Shown here one piece after another: positions 1 to 9,126 of a stretch of DNA of 64,000 nt (its first letter is position 1; each line of letters starts with the position of its first letter). Made by a program: the position numbers and the translations under genes. The stretch covers positions 60,743 to 124,742 of the forward strand of contig CAMMSL010000005.1 of the NCBI GenBank assembly GCA_946499505.1, read 5' to 3'. The notes beneath the pieces were generated by a model, which did not search any database, was not told the origin of the DNA, and saw nothing but the letters and a program-made list of their open reading frames with translations. This DNA comes from an uncultured Lachnoclostridium sp. (GTDB taxonomy: Bacteria > Bacillota > Clostridia > Lachnospirales > Lachnospiraceae).

Positions 1-865
1 CGCGCTCGTAGATAGTTGCCAGTTCACTGTACAGATATCCCGGATAACCTTTACGGCTGGGAATCTCTCCTTTGGAAGAGGATACCTCACGCATTGCCTC
101 GGCAAAGGAAGTCATATCCGTCAGGATTACGAGGATATGCATATTTTGTTCAAATGCAAGATATTCTGCCACGGTGAGAGCTACTTTTGGTGTGATCAGA
201 CGCTCTACTACAGGATCGTTTGCAAGATTCAGGAACATTGCCACATGATCTGCAACTCCGCTCTCCTCGAATGTATTGCGGAAGAAATCGGCGACATCAT
301 GCTTTACGCCCATGGCCGCAAACACAATAGCAAATTTTTCATCCGAATTCTCGCCAAGTGATGCCTGTTTTACGATCTGCGCGGCAAGCTGGTCATGAGG
401 AAGTCCGTTTCCTGAGAAGATCGGGAGTTTCTGTCCGCGGATCAGAGTGGTAAGCCCGTCGATTGCGGAGATACCGGTGTGGATATAGTTTCGCGGATAC
501 TCTCTGCGGACAGGGTTCAGCGGCAGTCCGTTTACGTCTCTTTTTAATGTAGAGACGATCGGTCCCAGATCATCAATGGGCTGGCCGATTCCGTTGAATG
601 TACGCCCCAGCATATCCGGGGAAAGTGCGATCTCCATGGGATGTCCGGTCAGCTTTGTGTGTGTATTTTTCAGGGACATATTTTCTGAGCCCTCAAATAC
701 CTGAATGATAGCTTTATCCTCATAGATCTCTACGATACGTCCGATTTTGTGTTCGGTGCCGTCCACGACGAATTCCACAATCTCATCGTAAAATGCGTCC
801 TGCACACCCTCAAGAGCGATCAGAGGTCCGTTGATGCTGCTTAAGCCTAAATATTCAATTGACAT
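1..865 (-). CDS. ntpB: V-type ATP synthase subunit B (partial, C-terminal part beyond window)
   Basis: Non-catalytic nucleotide-binding subunit of the V1 head, alternating with subunit A in the hexamer on the cytoplasmic face. About 288 N-terminal codons are visible. The translation starts [14 protein letters not shown] and carries the family features [16 protein letters not shown], the [12 protein letters not shown] segment, the [14 protein letters not shown] region that replaces a true P-loop in B subunits, and [16 protein letters not shown]. The start is the ATG at 865 with GGAGG upstream. It follows subunit A by 15 bases, so it is the last gene visible in this minus-strand operon; subunit D would be expected beyond position 1. 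Family assignment is certain; only the end is missing. Confidence 0.97.
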   Translation of the reverse strand, partial: MSIEYLGLSSINGPLIALEGVQDAFYDEIVEFVVDGTEHKIGRIVEIYEDKAIIQVFEGSENMSLKNTHTKLTGHPMEIALSPDMLGRTFNGIGQPIDDLGPIVSTLKRDVNGLPLNPVRREYPRNYIHTGISAIDGLTTLIRGQKLPIFSGNGLPHDQLAAQIVKQASLGENSDEKFAIVFAAMGVKHDVADFFRNTFEESGVADHVAMFLNLANDPVVERLITPKVALTVAEYLAFEQNMHILVILTDMTSFAEAMREVSSSKGEIPSRKGYPGYLYSELATIYER

Positions 866-880
866 GATAATCGGTCCTCC

Positions 881-2650
881 TTATGCATTTTTTTCCAGTA
901 CCCGCTGATAGAATGCATCGATATCGCGGTGGTATTGTGCAAACATTTCCAGACGGTCATTGGGCACATCATATTTGATGGCGATGATCCGGTCGAAAAT
1001 GTTCTCGGATTTCAATACAGACATCGGATGCCCCATAGTGACAAGGGCGCGGGCCTGTTTATAGAGATACAGGATCGTGTCCATCATGAGAAACTGTTTC
1101 TCAAGCGACACACAGGTATCATCTTTGTGGAACGCATTCTGCTGCAGAAAGCCCAGGCGGATCACACGGGCAATCTCGAGCACCAGTTTCTGGTCGTCCG
1201 GGAGCACGTCGCTTCCGATCAGTTTTACGATCTCCAGCAGGCTGCTCTCCTGATTTAACAGCGCCATCAGACGGTTGCGGTAGTCTACGAATTTCGGCGA
1301 TACATTGTCCTGATACCAGTGACTCAGGTCATTCAGATATTCACTGTAACTGGTCAGCCAGTGGATTGCCGGGAAATGTCTGGAATATGCAAGGCTCTTG
1401 TCCAGTCCCCAGAAACAGCGCACAAAACGTTTGGTATTCTGGGTGACAGGCTCGGAAAAATCGCCGCCCTGCGGTGACACTGCTCCGATAATGGTAACGG
1501 AACCGTCGGTACCGTTTAAGTTGTGCATCATGCCTGCACGCTCGTAAAATGCAGACAGGCGGGATGCAAGGTATGCAGGGAAACCTTCCTCTGCGGGCAT
1601 TTCCTCCAGTCGTCCGGAGAGCTCGCGGAGCGCCTCTGCCCATCTTGACGTAGAGTCCGCCATGATCGCCACGTCGTACCCCATATCGCGGTAGTATTCC
1701 GCAAGGGTAAGTCCGGTGTAGATACTTGCCTCGCGGGCGGCCACCGGCATATTTGACGTGTTGGCGATCAGAGTGGTGCGGTCCATCAGAGGATTCCCGG
1801 TCCTCGGGTCGGTCAGTTCGCCGAATTCTTCCAGAACCTGTGTCATCTCGTTGCCGCGCTCGCCGCAGCCAATATAGATGATGATATCTGCATCCGCCCA
1901 TTTTGCGATCTGATGCTGCGTCATTGTTTTTCCTGTTCCGAAACCGCCGGGAATAGCGGCTGTTCCTCCCTTGGCAATGGGAAACATAGTGTCAATGATA
2001 CGCTGTCCCGTGATAAGCGGTACAGACGCCGGAAAACGGTGATGTGTGGGACGCGGCACACGGATGGGCCAGTGCTGCGTCATGGTCAGCTCCTTTTTGC
2101 TTCCGTCAGAAAGTTCCAGTGTGAGAATCGTCTCGTCAATGGTGTATTCTCCGTCCGGAACTGTGTCAATTACTGTCCCTTCCACATCGGGCGGCACCAT
2201 ACATTTGTGCACAATGGCGTGCGTCTCCGGAACTTCCGCGATAATATCGCCGCCGTGGAGATACTGGCCTTTTTCAACAGTAATATGCGTCTGCCATTTT
2301 TTCTGGCGGTCCAGTGAGTCTACACTGACACCGCGCGTGATGAAAGCGCCGCCGGAGGATTCTGCGATTCGTTCCAGCGGACGCTCGATTCCGTCAAATA
2401 TATTGTTCAGGATACCGGGAGCAAGAGTAACCGAGACCGCGCTGCCGCTTGCCAGGACTTCCTCTCCCGGCCGAAGTCCTGTTGTCTCCTCATATACCTG
2501 TACTGTGGTCATATCCTTGTCAAGGGCAATGACCTCGCCCACCAGTTTCTGTTTTCCGACATAGACCATCTCGGACATACGGAAACCGGTATTTCCCTTC
2601 AGGTAGATGACAGGACCGTTAATGCCGTAGATCGTTCCTGTATTAAGCAA
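881..2650 (-). CDS. ntpA: V-type ATP synthase catalytic subunit A
   Basis: Catalytic ATPase subunit of the V1 sector. The protein is about 589 residues, the usual length. A P-loop GGFGTGKT lies near residues 235-242, preceded by the A-type insertion (roughly residues 95-200) that separates A from B subunits, and followed by [11 protein letters not shown] and [17 protein letters not shown] chose the TTG at 2650 because AGGAGG at 2664-2659 is 8 bases upstream; the GTG at 2659 overlaps that Shine-Dalgarno itself. With this start the gene overlaps the end of subunit E by 8 bases, which suggests coupled translation. The order E-A-B matches other bacterial V-type operons. Confidence 0.96.
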   Translation of the reverse strand: MLNTGTIYGINGPVIYLKGNTGFRMSEMVYVGKQKLVGEVIALDKDMTTVQVYEETTGLRPGEEVLASGSAVSVTLAPGILNNIFDGIERPLERIAESSGGAFITRGVSVDSLDRQKKWQTHITVEKGQYLHGGDIIAEVPETHAIVHKCMVPPDVEGTVIDTVPDGEYTIDETILTLELSDGSKKELTMTQHWPIRVPRPTHHRFPASVPLITGQRIIDTMFPIAKGGTAAIPGGFGTGKTMTQHQIAKWADADIIIYIGCGERGNEMTQVLEEFGELTDPRTGNPLMDRTTLIANTSNMPVAAREASIYTGLTLAEYYRDMGYDVAIMADSTSRWAEALRELSGRLEEMPAEEGFPAYLASRLSAFYERAGMMHNLNGTDGSVTIIGAVSPQGGDFSEPVTQNTKRFVRCFWGLDKSLAYSRHFPAIHWLTSYSEYLNDLSHWYQDNVSPKFVDYRNRLMALLNQESSLLEIVKLIGSDVLPDDQKLVLEIARVIRLGFLQQNAFHKDDTCVSLEKQFLMMDTILYLYKQARALVTMGHPMSVLKSENIFDRIIAIKYDVPNDRLEMFAQYHRDIDAFYQRVLEKNA

Positions 2651-3230
2651 TGCCGTCACCTCCTAAAAACATAAATTTATCGTATTCGTTGCGCAGCTGT
2701 GTTTTAAATGAATTGTCTATGAGGATGTTGCGGGAGCGGATGACTGCGCGGACACCGCCGATAAAATCCTCTGCGCTGATCGTGAGATGAACTCTTGTGG
2801 CATCCTCGAGATCGGAACGCTTTTTCTCATCCGATGGATTAATATAAATAACAACCGGATCCTCACCGGCATAATGTACTGCCTGACGGATACAGCGGAT
2901 GAGAAAGTCATTGTAGGCTTCCGTCTTCATATAATCATCAACGAGGCTTTCCGCCTCTTCGAATATCTTGTCCTTAAGTTCCTGCTGGACTTTTCCCTGC
3001 TGCCGCTTGATCTCGAGCTGGGACTTTGCAACCGCCTGATTTAAAGATAATCTGGCATTGGTCGTCTCTGCCTTGATCCGAGTCTCCGCCTGACGCAGGG
3101 CTTCTGCTTTGTGATCTTCAAATACTTTTTCCAGCGCTTCGCGATGGGAATCAATGATCGCGTTACCCTCAGCGCGTGCCTGCTCCATGGAAGCAGACTG
3201 CATCTGTGCAAGTTTTTCTTCAAGAGTCAA
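2643..3230 (-). CDS. ntpE: V-type ATP synthase subunit E (peripheral stalk)
   Basis: One half of the E/H (or E/G) peripheral stalk that holds the V1 head against rotation. 195 residues: an N-terminal charged, Ala/Glu/Lys/Gln-rich helix of about 100 residues (MTLEEKLAQMQSASMEQ onward) followed by a globular C-terminal domain with the DFIGGVRAVI segment typical of subunit E. The start is TTG at 3230 with GGAGGGA about 7 bases upstream. It lies between subunits F and A. Family identity rests on position plus the helix-then-globular layout and the FIGGV motif. Confidence 0.93.
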   Translation of the reverse strand: MTLEEKLAQMQSASMEQARAEGNAIIDSHREALEKVFEDHKAEALRQAETRIKAETTNARLSLNQAVAKSQLEIKRQQGKVQQELKDKIFEEAESLVDDYMKTEAYNDFLIRCIRQAVHYAGEDPVVIYINPSDEKKRSDLEDATRVHLTISAEDFIGGVRAVIRSRNILIDNSFKTQLRNEYDKFMFLGGDGIA

Positions 3231-3244
3231 GAGGAATCCCTCCT

Positions 3245-3553
3245 TTATAGTTTTAATCCGATGGCCTCGGTAATGTACGAAGTGATGAAATCTTTCTTGC
3301 GCCCTGTGCCGTGCCGGTCGGGAATCTCGACTAGAAGCGGCATTTTCCGCTCCAGCCGGAATGTGTCGATAATATCCGGAAATTCCCTCCCGAATTTCTC
3401 AGTCAGGAGCACAATGCCCACATTTTTGTCCGTGAGTACGTCTTCGAGCGCTTTCCTGAGCTCATCCCGTTCGTGGACAACAACGCCGTCCACACCTGCC
3501 AGACGCATGCCGGTATAGGTGTCGACATTGTCGCTTATAAGAAACATTTTCAT
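3245..3553 (-). CDS. ntpF: V-type ATP synthase subunit F
   Basis: Small central-stalk subunit (102 residues) that binds subunit D and modulates rotation. The N terminus MKMFLISDNVDTYTGMRLAGV and the middle VGIVLLTEKFG are characteristic of the Rossmann-like subunit F fold. ATG at 3553 with GGAGG upstream. Flanked by K and E in the expected order. Confidence 0.94.
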   Translation of the reverse strand: MKMFLISDNVDTYTGMRLAGVDGVVVHERDELRKALEDVLTDKNVGIVLLTEKFGREFPDIIDTFRLERKMPLLVEIPDRHGTGRKKDFITSYITEAIGLKL

Positions 3554-3640
3554 ATAATTGCCTCCAGTTCGGCTTTGTGAATAGTGCGGGCGGACCCGCA
3601 GATTCCGTCAGTCCGTATCTTTCTGCACGGCTGACTGGTA

Positions 3641-4075
3641 TTACAGATTTCCTAAGATCATGAAGGAGATGATCAGTCCGTAGAGGCAGACACCTTCTGC
3701 CAGACCTACGAAGATCAGTGATTTACCGAGTACACTGGAATCTTCGCTGATCGCTCCGAGAGCGGCGCTTGCGGCGCTTGCAACTGCGATACCGCCGCCG
3801 ATACAGGAAAGGCCTGTAACAAGTGCTGCTGCCAGATAACCAAGTCCGGTTGCAAAACCGCTGTCAGCTGTTACAGATTCGGCAGCCTGTACGTCCGGCC
3901 CGCCCAGCAGCATGATCGTTGCAATGGCAAACGCACCGAAGAAGAAAAATGCATTGGTTCCAATGGCGCGTTTATAGCGTTTCTTTGATTTCTCCCCCAG
4001 CAGATAGTAGCCGAAAGGTACAATGATGCTTACGATCAAAGCGATGATAAAGATGATTTTGGTTGCTAAAGTCAT
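3641..4075 (-). CDS. ntpK: V-type ATP synthase proteolipid subunit K
   Basis: Membrane rotor ring subunit. 144 residues with four predicted membrane segments. The second hairpin (about residues 75-143) is a classic proteolipid: a Gly/Ala-rich helix around GGGIAVASAASAALGAISED and a helix carrying the ion-carrying Glu127 in LAEGVCLYGLIISF. The first hairpin is unlike it: a hydrophobic helix, a basic loop (GEKSKKRYKR), then a Phe-rich helix with no acidic residue, followed by a polar stretch containing VQAAES. So there is one carboxylate per four helices, as in other V-type K subunits. Whether the ion is sodium or protons cannot be decided by eye. Confidence 0.93.
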   Translation of the reverse strand: MTLATKIIFIIALIVSIIVPFGYYLLGEKSKKRYKRAIGTNAFFFFGAFAIATIMLLGGPDVQAAESVTADSGFATGLGYLAAALVTGLSCIGGGIAVASAASAALGAISEDSSVLGKSLIFVGLAEGVCLYGLIISFMILGNL

Positions 4076-4102
4076 GGTTGAATCCTCCTGATTTCTTTAG
4101 AT

Positions 4103-6049
4103 TTATTTTTTCGCTTTCTTTGCATTCTTTTTCGTATATGGGTCAAATGCGTGTCCGCTGCCTTTGTAGAAGCGGCTGAACATCTCATAATATTCGAGAC
4201 GAAGTACCTGTATGCCGACGATAAGTCCTTCGAAGCCGCAGACAAACAGGTTGCCGAATATCACGCCGATCCAGTTGGGATGTCCGCTCTCTGCGCCTGC
4301 GAGCTGCAGGACTACTTCCATGATCGCTGCATGGCTGACCGCGAATGCGCCGATACGGATGAAAGAGATCGTGTTGGAGAAGTAGCTTAAAAGCGTCTCA
4401 AACATTTCGAAAAATCCCTGAACGATGAACATTGCCTTGCCGGTCTCCATCTTGTCGGCGCGTTTCTGTATGGCTCTTGTGATCGGCTCGCGGAAGAGCA
4501 TTACGATCAGCGGTACGCCGAACATAACGGCCATCACGATTCCGCCCGGAAGCGGATTGCCTGTCATAAAGAGAACGATAGTTATAACCACTGCCACATA
4601 GAAGACCAGTCCGGCGACACCGTTCGGTTCGAACCATGCGGCTTCGATGTCCTTGCTCTTGGCGGCATTGATAATATGAAGAATCATTGCCACTATGATA
4701 AGGAACATACCGAACGCCACTGCAACGATAAACACCGTGTTCAGCTTGCCGAGGAAGGGAAGCGTGGTCATATGATCGATAGGCCGCATCCACAGGGCAG
4801 GCAGCACATCTTCAAAACCGAAGATGCTTCCGAAGAGGAATCCGAAGATGGTGGAAAATACACCTGCCGAAGCAATGATTCCTGCAAGAGGCGCTTTCTT
4901 AAAGTGATAGATAAGCGCGCCGCCGATCAGAAGCAGCAGCCCCTGTCCTACATCTCCGAACATGACGCCGAAGATAAAAGAATAAGTGATGCCGACGAAT
5001 ACGGTGGGATCCATTTCATTGTGAGCCGGAAGCCCGTACATCTGGACAAACATTTCAAAAGGTTTGAACAGTTTCGGGTTTTCCAGCTTGGTGGGCGGTT
5101 CACCGAAGTAGGCGTCGTGGTCATCTTCGACTACGACAAATACTTTGTCGTCGTCCTCCACTTCCTTTAAGAATTTCTCTACATCGTCTTCAGCCATCCA
5201 GCCGCATAGGATGTAGTAATCTTCCTTGTTGTCCTCCATTCGTGCTGCAAGCTTGCGGACGTCGAAGTTATTGGACAATTCCTCAAGACGGTTTCTCGCC
5301 GCGATGAGCTGGGGAGCACGGTCAGAGAGCATCTCGCCGGCCTGCTTATCCAGATCTTCAATCTCAAGGTTTACCCGGGCAATCTCTGCCTCGATGGACT
5401 GATAGGCATATGCCGGAGTGCCCTCGAATTCGTCTTTTATTTCAATCCGTTCAAAATGAAGGGAACGGAAGACTGCATCGACTTTCTGTGCCTCCGCAGG
5501 GGAAACAAAATAAGCCCCGTATACAAAACTTTCATCCCGCTCGCCCTCAACGAAGATAGCTTTTAAATCTTCCATGAGATATTTCTGCATTTTGTGGTAG
5601 AATTCCACGGCAATGCGTCCGAACCGGTAGGTGATATACCGGTAGTTCAGCACTTTGTGGAGATCACAGTCCACAGGGCGGAAAGGAGCGATGATCTGTT
5701 GTTTTGCGCGAAGCTCGTCAATCTTTTTCTTTAATTTTTCTTTCTTTTCCTGAAGGGTCTGATAGTCTTCATTTGCCTTGCGAACGAGCTCAAACATATC
5801 GTCAAGGCCCAGATTCGATGCGGGTTCCACATCGTCTGCATTAGGCAGGTAACCTACGAACTGGTTCGCCTTAGCGAGCGCGTCGCGGTATGGATTGATC
5901 TCTACGAAAGGTCTTAAGTTGTCTACGGTCTTCAGTTCCGACAGTGCGGATTCGAGCTGGATCTCATAGCGGGAGAGATACAGGTCGGTCACGCGGTCGA
6001 TGTCATTCCTCGGACCGGATATGTTGATAAATTTCATTTTAACGATCAT
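4103..6049 (-). CDS. ntpI: V-type ATP synthase subunit I (membrane stator)
   Basis: The a/I-type stator that forms the ion half-channels against the K ring and anchors the peripheral stalks. 648 residues, normal for the family: about 330 residues of soluble alpha/beta and coiled-coil sequence (for example residues 90-125, rich in Lys/Glu), then seven or so membrane helices. The C-terminal helices contain SNTISFIRIGAFAVSHAAIMEVV with the essential Arg, and the protein ends near GLIVGIQVLRLEYYEMFSRFY, both hallmarks. It overlaps the end of subunit C by 4 bases (ATGA), indicating translational coupling. Confidence 0.96.
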   Translation of the reverse strand: MIVKMKFINISGPRNDIDRVTDLYLSRYEIQLESALSELKTVDNLRPFVEINPYRDALAKANQFVGYLPNADDVEPASNLGLDDMFELVRKANEDYQTLQEKKEKLKKKIDELRAKQQIIAPFRPVDCDLHKVLNYRYITYRFGRIAVEFYHKMQKYLMEDLKAIFVEGERDESFVYGAYFVSPAEAQKVDAVFRSLHFERIEIKDEFEGTPAYAYQSIEAEIARVNLEIEDLDKQAGEMLSDRAPQLIAARNRLEELSNNFDVRKLAARMEDNKEDYYILCGWMAEDDVEKFLKEVEDDDKVFVVVEDDHDAYFGEPPTKLENPKLFKPFEMFVQMYGLPAHNEMDPTVFVGITYSFIFGVMFGDVGQGLLLLIGGALIYHFKKAPLAGIIASAGVFSTIFGFLFGSIFGFEDVLPALWMRPIDHMTTLPFLGKLNTVFIVAVAFGMFLIIVAMILHIINAAKSKDIEAAWFEPNGVAGLVFYVAVVITIVLFMTGNPLPGGIVMAVMFGVPLIVMLFREPITRAIQKRADKMETGKAMFIVQGFFEMFETLLSYFSNTISFIRIGAFAVSHAAIMEVVLQLAGAESGHPNWIGVIFGNLFVCGFEGLIVGIQVLRLEYYEMFSRFYKGSGHAFDPYTKKNAKKAKK

Positions 6050-7092
6050 TGGGTTTTACCTCCAACGTATGCCAGCGTCTCGCCGGGTGTCAGGCTGTAG
6101 CGTACACACTCCATAGTGGTCGTCAGCTTATTGATTTCCTCTTCTTTCAGGAAGAGGTAAGTGTTGATCGCGGCAATCGAATAGGGATTGCGCCTGCGGT
6201 CTATTGTGTACAGATGGTGCAGACAATCCGCATACATCTGCTCAATGGTAAGATTCTGACGGAAATTATAGTGGCACGCGTAATAGGTACGTGCAACTGC
6301 ATTCTCAAATTCTTCCAGTCCCGGTGCGTCAACCATCTCTTTGACCTGATCGGTGGACAGCTTGTAATGGATCGGAATCAGAAGCAGATAGATGTCTGCC
6401 GGTTTCATATTATAATATTTTTTCGCCCGGTAGATCCACTGCAGGTTCAGAAGATCGATCTTGGAGCCGCGGTCCCGCATGAAGAGCTCGAGATCTGCTT
6501 TCTTTAAGACTTTTTTCTGCTCTTTCCATGTAGAAGTAAAATAGTACAGATCCAGAGTCAGATTATAGTCGTAAAGCGTGACATTCTGACTGTCTTTCAG
6601 TTTCCTGAGAGGAGCGTAATATTCTGTGCCTTTCAGGTTCTCGACCAGTTCATCCGTGGTACGCGATGTGATGAGCTTCTCAATGGAAATCTGGGAATAG
6701 CGGTCAAAAAAACCGCGTTTGTAATTCAGGTCAAAAGGCTGTTTATAATGATTGATCACAATGCGCAGACAATAATTTATCAGGTCAATCTCGTAACTTT
6801 TCAGGATCAGTTTCATAAACTGCCGCTGCTTCTGGCCGCAGAAGCGATATAGCTTTGTGTAATCGTGATAAAGCGACTGTGTCAGCACTTTCTCAATATT
6901 TCCGCGGTGGATCTGATCCTCGGTCAGTGTGTCGAGGACATCGCCATATGCCGTGTTCTTTTTCAGATAATCCGCGATCTCGGGTACACTTCCCAGATTG
7001 GCAATCTCGACAAACTGCTCTGGTTTCAGGAGTTTAGCTTCCATAGCCCGTACTTTTGTTACGATACCGCTGTATTCAAGTAAGTTTCCCAT
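6046..7092 (-). CDS. ntpC: V-type ATP synthase subunit C
   Basis: Subunit C/d adaptor that links the central stalk to the K ring. 348 residues, all-helical in appearance, beginning MGNLLEYSGIVTKVRAMEAK as in subunit C family members and with repeated Tyr-rich helices such as CLRIVINHYKQPFDLNYKRG. It is 4 bases from the upstream stalk gene and overlaps subunit I by 4 bases. Confidence 0.93.
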   Translation of the reverse strand: MGNLLEYSGIVTKVRAMEAKLLKPEQFVEIANLGSVPEIADYLKKNTAYGDVLDTLTEDQIHRGNIEKVLTQSLYHDYTKLYRFCGQKQRQFMKLILKSYEIDLINYCLRIVINHYKQPFDLNYKRGFFDRYSQISIEKLITSRTTDELVENLKGTEYYAPLRKLKDSQNVTLYDYNLTLDLYYFTSTWKEQKKVLKKADLELFMRDRGSKIDLLNLQWIYRAKKYYNMKPADIYLLLIPIHYKLSTDQVKEMVDAPGLEEFENAVARTYYACHYNFRQNLTIEQMYADCLHHLYTIDRRRNPYSIAAINTYLFLKEEEINKLTTTMECVRYSLTPGETLAYVGGKTQ

Positions 7093-7095
7093 AGG

Positions 7096-7407
7096 CTACA
7101 CCTCGGTGATATGTTTTAATATTTCGTGGGCGTATTCCGTATGTTTTTCTTCATATTCCTTCTGAAGAGAACGGATCAGCCCGGCGCTTGAATCGCTCTG
7201 GGTCTCCAGAATCTGTGAAGTCTTTTTTTCAAGATCCGCGCGGATCTCATTCAGACGGGCCGTGGTCTTCGCATCCAGTTCTTCGTCAAATGCTTTCTTT
7301 TTTTCATCATATTCCCGGTTCAGAACTTCTTTCTGATCTTCCGCGTGTTTGACGATCGCTGTAGCCGCATCCTCAATTTCCGTCAATTTGTTTACAATAG
7401 AGTCCAT
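7096..7407 (-). CDS. V-type ATP synthase stalk subunit H/G-like coiled coil
   Basis: First gene of the V-ATPase operon, about 103 residues. It is almost entirely a charged helix (IEDAATAIVKHAEDQKEVLN onward, rich in Glu/Lys), as expected of the H/G partner of subunit E in the peripheral stalk. I start it at ATG 7407 (MDSIVNKLTEIE), which has AGGAGG at an ideal distance; the longer reading frame up to 7458 would begin upstream of that site and overlap the promoter. The role is inferred from the coiled-coil nature and the operon position. Confidence 0.82.
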   Translation of the reverse strand: MDSIVNKLTEIEDAATAIVKHAEDQKEVLNREYDEKKKAFDEELDAKTTARLNEIRADLEKKTSQILETQSDSSAGLIRSLQKEYEEKHTEYAHEILKHITEV

Positions 7408-7446
7408 ATAAAGCCTCCTGTTTGTAAGAAAATCATAATATACTTT

Positions 7447-7474
7447 ATCATACACCATTCGCTGAAAAATGCAA
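7447..7474 (-). promoter_or_regulatory. Sigma-A-type promoter for the V-ATPase operon
   Basis: On the minus strand the sequence reads TTGCAT, 16 bases, TATGAT, and ends about 40 bases before the first gene of the operon. Its placement also argues against the longer N terminus of that gene. Confidence 0.65.
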
Positions 7475-7547
7475 GTTAAGAATTGTTAGCACAGAGACCG
7501 GAAAATATGAGAAATACCAATAATTTCCGTTAAATTCCAACTACGTT

Positions 7548-7576
7548 TTGACCTCTATCTGCCCGCGTGTTATTAT
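7548..7576 (+). promoter_or_regulatory. Sigma-A-type promoter for trmB
   Basis: TTGACC at 7548, a 17-base spacer, and TATTAT at 7571, about 58 bases ahead of the trmB start. It is divergent from the V-ATPase promoter. Confidence 0.65.
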
Positions 7577-7633
7577 GGTAATGGCATGGAAAAGTGCCGG
7601 TATTAGTCTGGCAGATTCAGGGGAGGGTAATAC

Positions 7634-8284
7634 ATGAGACTTAGAAATATACCAAGGGCGGAAGGAACGCTTCAGGCCCATAAAATAGTAATTAAAAGAC
7701 CGGAAGACCAGAAGGGATGCTGGAAACAGGTATTTGGAAATAAACATCCCGTGAGAATCGAAGTCGGAACGGGGAAAGGCCGTTTTATTTTGAATATGGC
7801 GAAGGAAAATCCGGATATCAACTTTGTCGGGATCGAGAGATATTCAAGCGTGCTGCTGCGCGCAGTTGAGATGTATGATACAGATGAGTTCAAAGATCTG
7901 CAGAATGTCCGTTTTATCTGTATTGATGCGAGAAGGATTGAAGAGGTGTTCGGGCAGGATGAAGTGGACCGTATTTATCTGAACTTTTCCGACCCGTGGC
8001 CCAAGGCAAGACACGCTAAAAGACGGCTGACATCGGTAGAGTTTCTGGAGAGATACGAGAAAGTACTCGTGCCGTACGGCAGACTTGAATTTAAAACGGA
8101 TAATACAGAACTTTTTAATTTTTCGCTGGATCAGATGAAAGAAGCTGGCTGGACACTTCAGGGCTTTACTTATGACCTGCATCATAATGAGGAAATGAAT
8201 CAGGGAAATATCATGACAGAATATGAAGAGAAATTCTCTCAAAGAGGAAATCCGATCAATAAACTGATCGCTGTGAGAAAGTAA
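7634..8284 (+). CDS. trmB: tRNA (guanine-N7-)-methyltransferase
   Basis: SAM-dependent enzyme that methylates G46 in the variable loop of many tRNAs. 216 residues. The SAM-binding motif is VGTGKGRFI near residues 45-53, followed by NFVGIERYSS, and the TrmB signature LNFSDPWPKARHAKRRLTS, with EFKTDNTELF further on. The ATG at 7634 follows GGGGAGGG. It is a single gene with its own promoter and no operon partner. Confidence 0.96.
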   Translation: MRLRNIPRAEGTLQAHKIVIKRPEDQKGCWKQVFGNKHPVRIEVGTGKGRFILNMAKENPDINFVGIERYSSVLLRAVEMYDTDEFKDLQNVRFICIDARRIEEVFGQDEVDRIYLNFSDPWPKARHAKRRLTSVEFLERYEKVLVPYGRLEFKTDNTELFNFSLDQMKEAGWTLQGFTYDLHHNEEMNQGNIMTEYEEKFSQRGNPINKLIAVRK

Positions 8285-8367
8285 ATAACGTAACAGTTCA
8301 GCTCGGCACATTTTGTTTTATCCGGCATATAATAATTTATGACCGCTCAGAAGGCAGGTGTATATAG

Positions 8368-8541
8368 ATGAAGAAAAAGTGCTGGAAATCATGTGTCAGG
8401 GAAATGTTTTACTGCAGACCGCGGCTTAACAGACAACTGCTCTGTATCCGCAGTTCTATGCTGGATGTGTGCAAGATACTGAATTCAGGCATCTGTCATG
8501 GGTGTGATAGAAATGACCGGGAAGGCAGGTGCCGGAAATGA
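8368..8541 (+). CDS. Small Cys-rich protein, translationally coupled to a thioredoxin
   Basis: A 57-residue reading frame, MKKKCWKSCVREMFYC to GRCRK, strongly basic, with eight cysteines at residues 5, 9, 16, 26, 35, 43, 46 and 54, including a C-x2-C near the end. It has no signal peptide or membrane segment. The stop TGA overlaps the ATG of the following thioredoxin (ATGA), the usual arrangement for coupled genes, and AAGGCAGG lies upstream of its own start. I do not recognise the family. Cysteine density and the thioredoxin neighbour suggest a metal- or redox-active peptide; this is inference. Confidence 0.6.
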   Translation: MKKKCWKSCVREMFYCRPRLNRQLLCIRSSMLDVCKILNSGICHGCDRNDREGRCRK

Positions 8542-8843
8542 TCACAAAAATCAGACCTGGACAGTTTGAGGCAGAGGTAAGAGACTCACAGCAGCCGGTC
8601 CTGCTGGAATTTTATGCTTCTTGGTGTCCGCGGTGCGCGATGATGGAAGATGTAGTAGAAGAGTTTGCGTCGGCAAATAGAGGGAAAATTAAAGTCTGCC
8701 GGATCGACGAAGCAGATGCGGCTCTGCTCATGGATCAATACGGGATTGACAGAGTGCCAACCTTTCTGGCATTCTCCAGCGGCAAACTGACCGGAGCAGT
8801 GGTGGGAGCCGTATCCCGGGAAGTCCTGGAAAAGCTGTTTTAA
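8538..8843 (+). CDS. Thioredoxin-family protein
   Basis: Thiol-disulfide oxidoreductase with a single thioredoxin domain, 101 residues from the ATG at 8538. The active site is WCPRC (Cys30 and Cys33), rather than the WCGPC of housekeeping thioredoxin, and the cis-Pro loop is seen as DRVPTFLAF. I prefer ATG 8538 to the GTG at 8529 because GAAGGCAGG (8521-8529) is correctly spaced for it and it overlaps the stop of the preceding Cys-rich ORF. No signal peptide, so it is cytoplasmic. Its electron partner is not evident here. Confidence 0.88.
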   Translation: MITKIRPGQFEAEVRDSQQPVLLEFYASWCPRCAMMEDVVEEFASANRGKIKVCRIDEADAALLMDQYGIDRVPTFLAFSSGKLTGAVVGAVSREVLEKLF

Positions 8844-8928
8844 CGATACAGTTCAGTCCGTTTTCCTGCAGATTTAAGCAAAAAATGCGGTTACAGATAA
8901 AAAACAGATGAAAAATGTAAAAAAATGC

Positions 8929-8957
8929 TTGCATTTTTGTAAACTGTCGTTTATAAT
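8929..8957 (+). promoter_or_regulatory. Promoter of tRNA-Lys
   Basis: TTGCAT at 8929, 17-base spacer, perfect TATAAT at 8952, ending 35 bases before the tRNA. Confidence 0.75.
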
Positions 8958-8991
8958 ACTACTTGCGCTGTTGATAAAGCACATAAGAAAT

Positions 8992-9064
8992 GCGCCATTA
9001 GCTCAGTTGGAAGAGCACCTGACTCTTAATCAGGGTGTCCAGGGTTCGAGCCCCTGATGGCGCA
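8992..9064 (+). tRNA. tRNA-Lys (anticodon CTT)
   Basis: The cloverleaf can be drawn by hand: acceptor GCGCCAT (8992-8998) pairs with ATGGCGC (9057-9063); the D arm contains AGCTCAGTTGG; the anticodon stem CCTGA/TCAGG holds loop CTCTTAA with anticodon CTT; the T arm reads CAGGGTTCGAGCCCCTG. Discriminator base A9064; the 3' CCA is not encoded. Decodes AAG. Confidence 0.97.
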
Positions 9065-9068
9065 CTTG

Positions 9069-9117
9069 AAATCGCTGTTTTTGCGGACATTGCGAGCCGC
9101 GGGGACGGCGATTTTTT
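9069..9117 (+). terminator. Intrinsic terminator of tRNA-Lys
   Basis: AAATCGCTGT (9069-9078) pairs with ACGGCGATTT (9105-9114), with an inner GCGG/CCGC helix, followed by a T run. Confidence 0.8.
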
Positions 9118-9126
9118 ACGTTAAGC

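Noticed and set aside
1341-2564. Long open frames overlapping ntpA (1341-1901 minus, 1913-2317 plus, 2046-2564 plus)
   Set aside because: They lie within the catalytic subunit gene in other frames, with no ribosome sites and Arg/Ser/His-rich translations typical of shadow frames.
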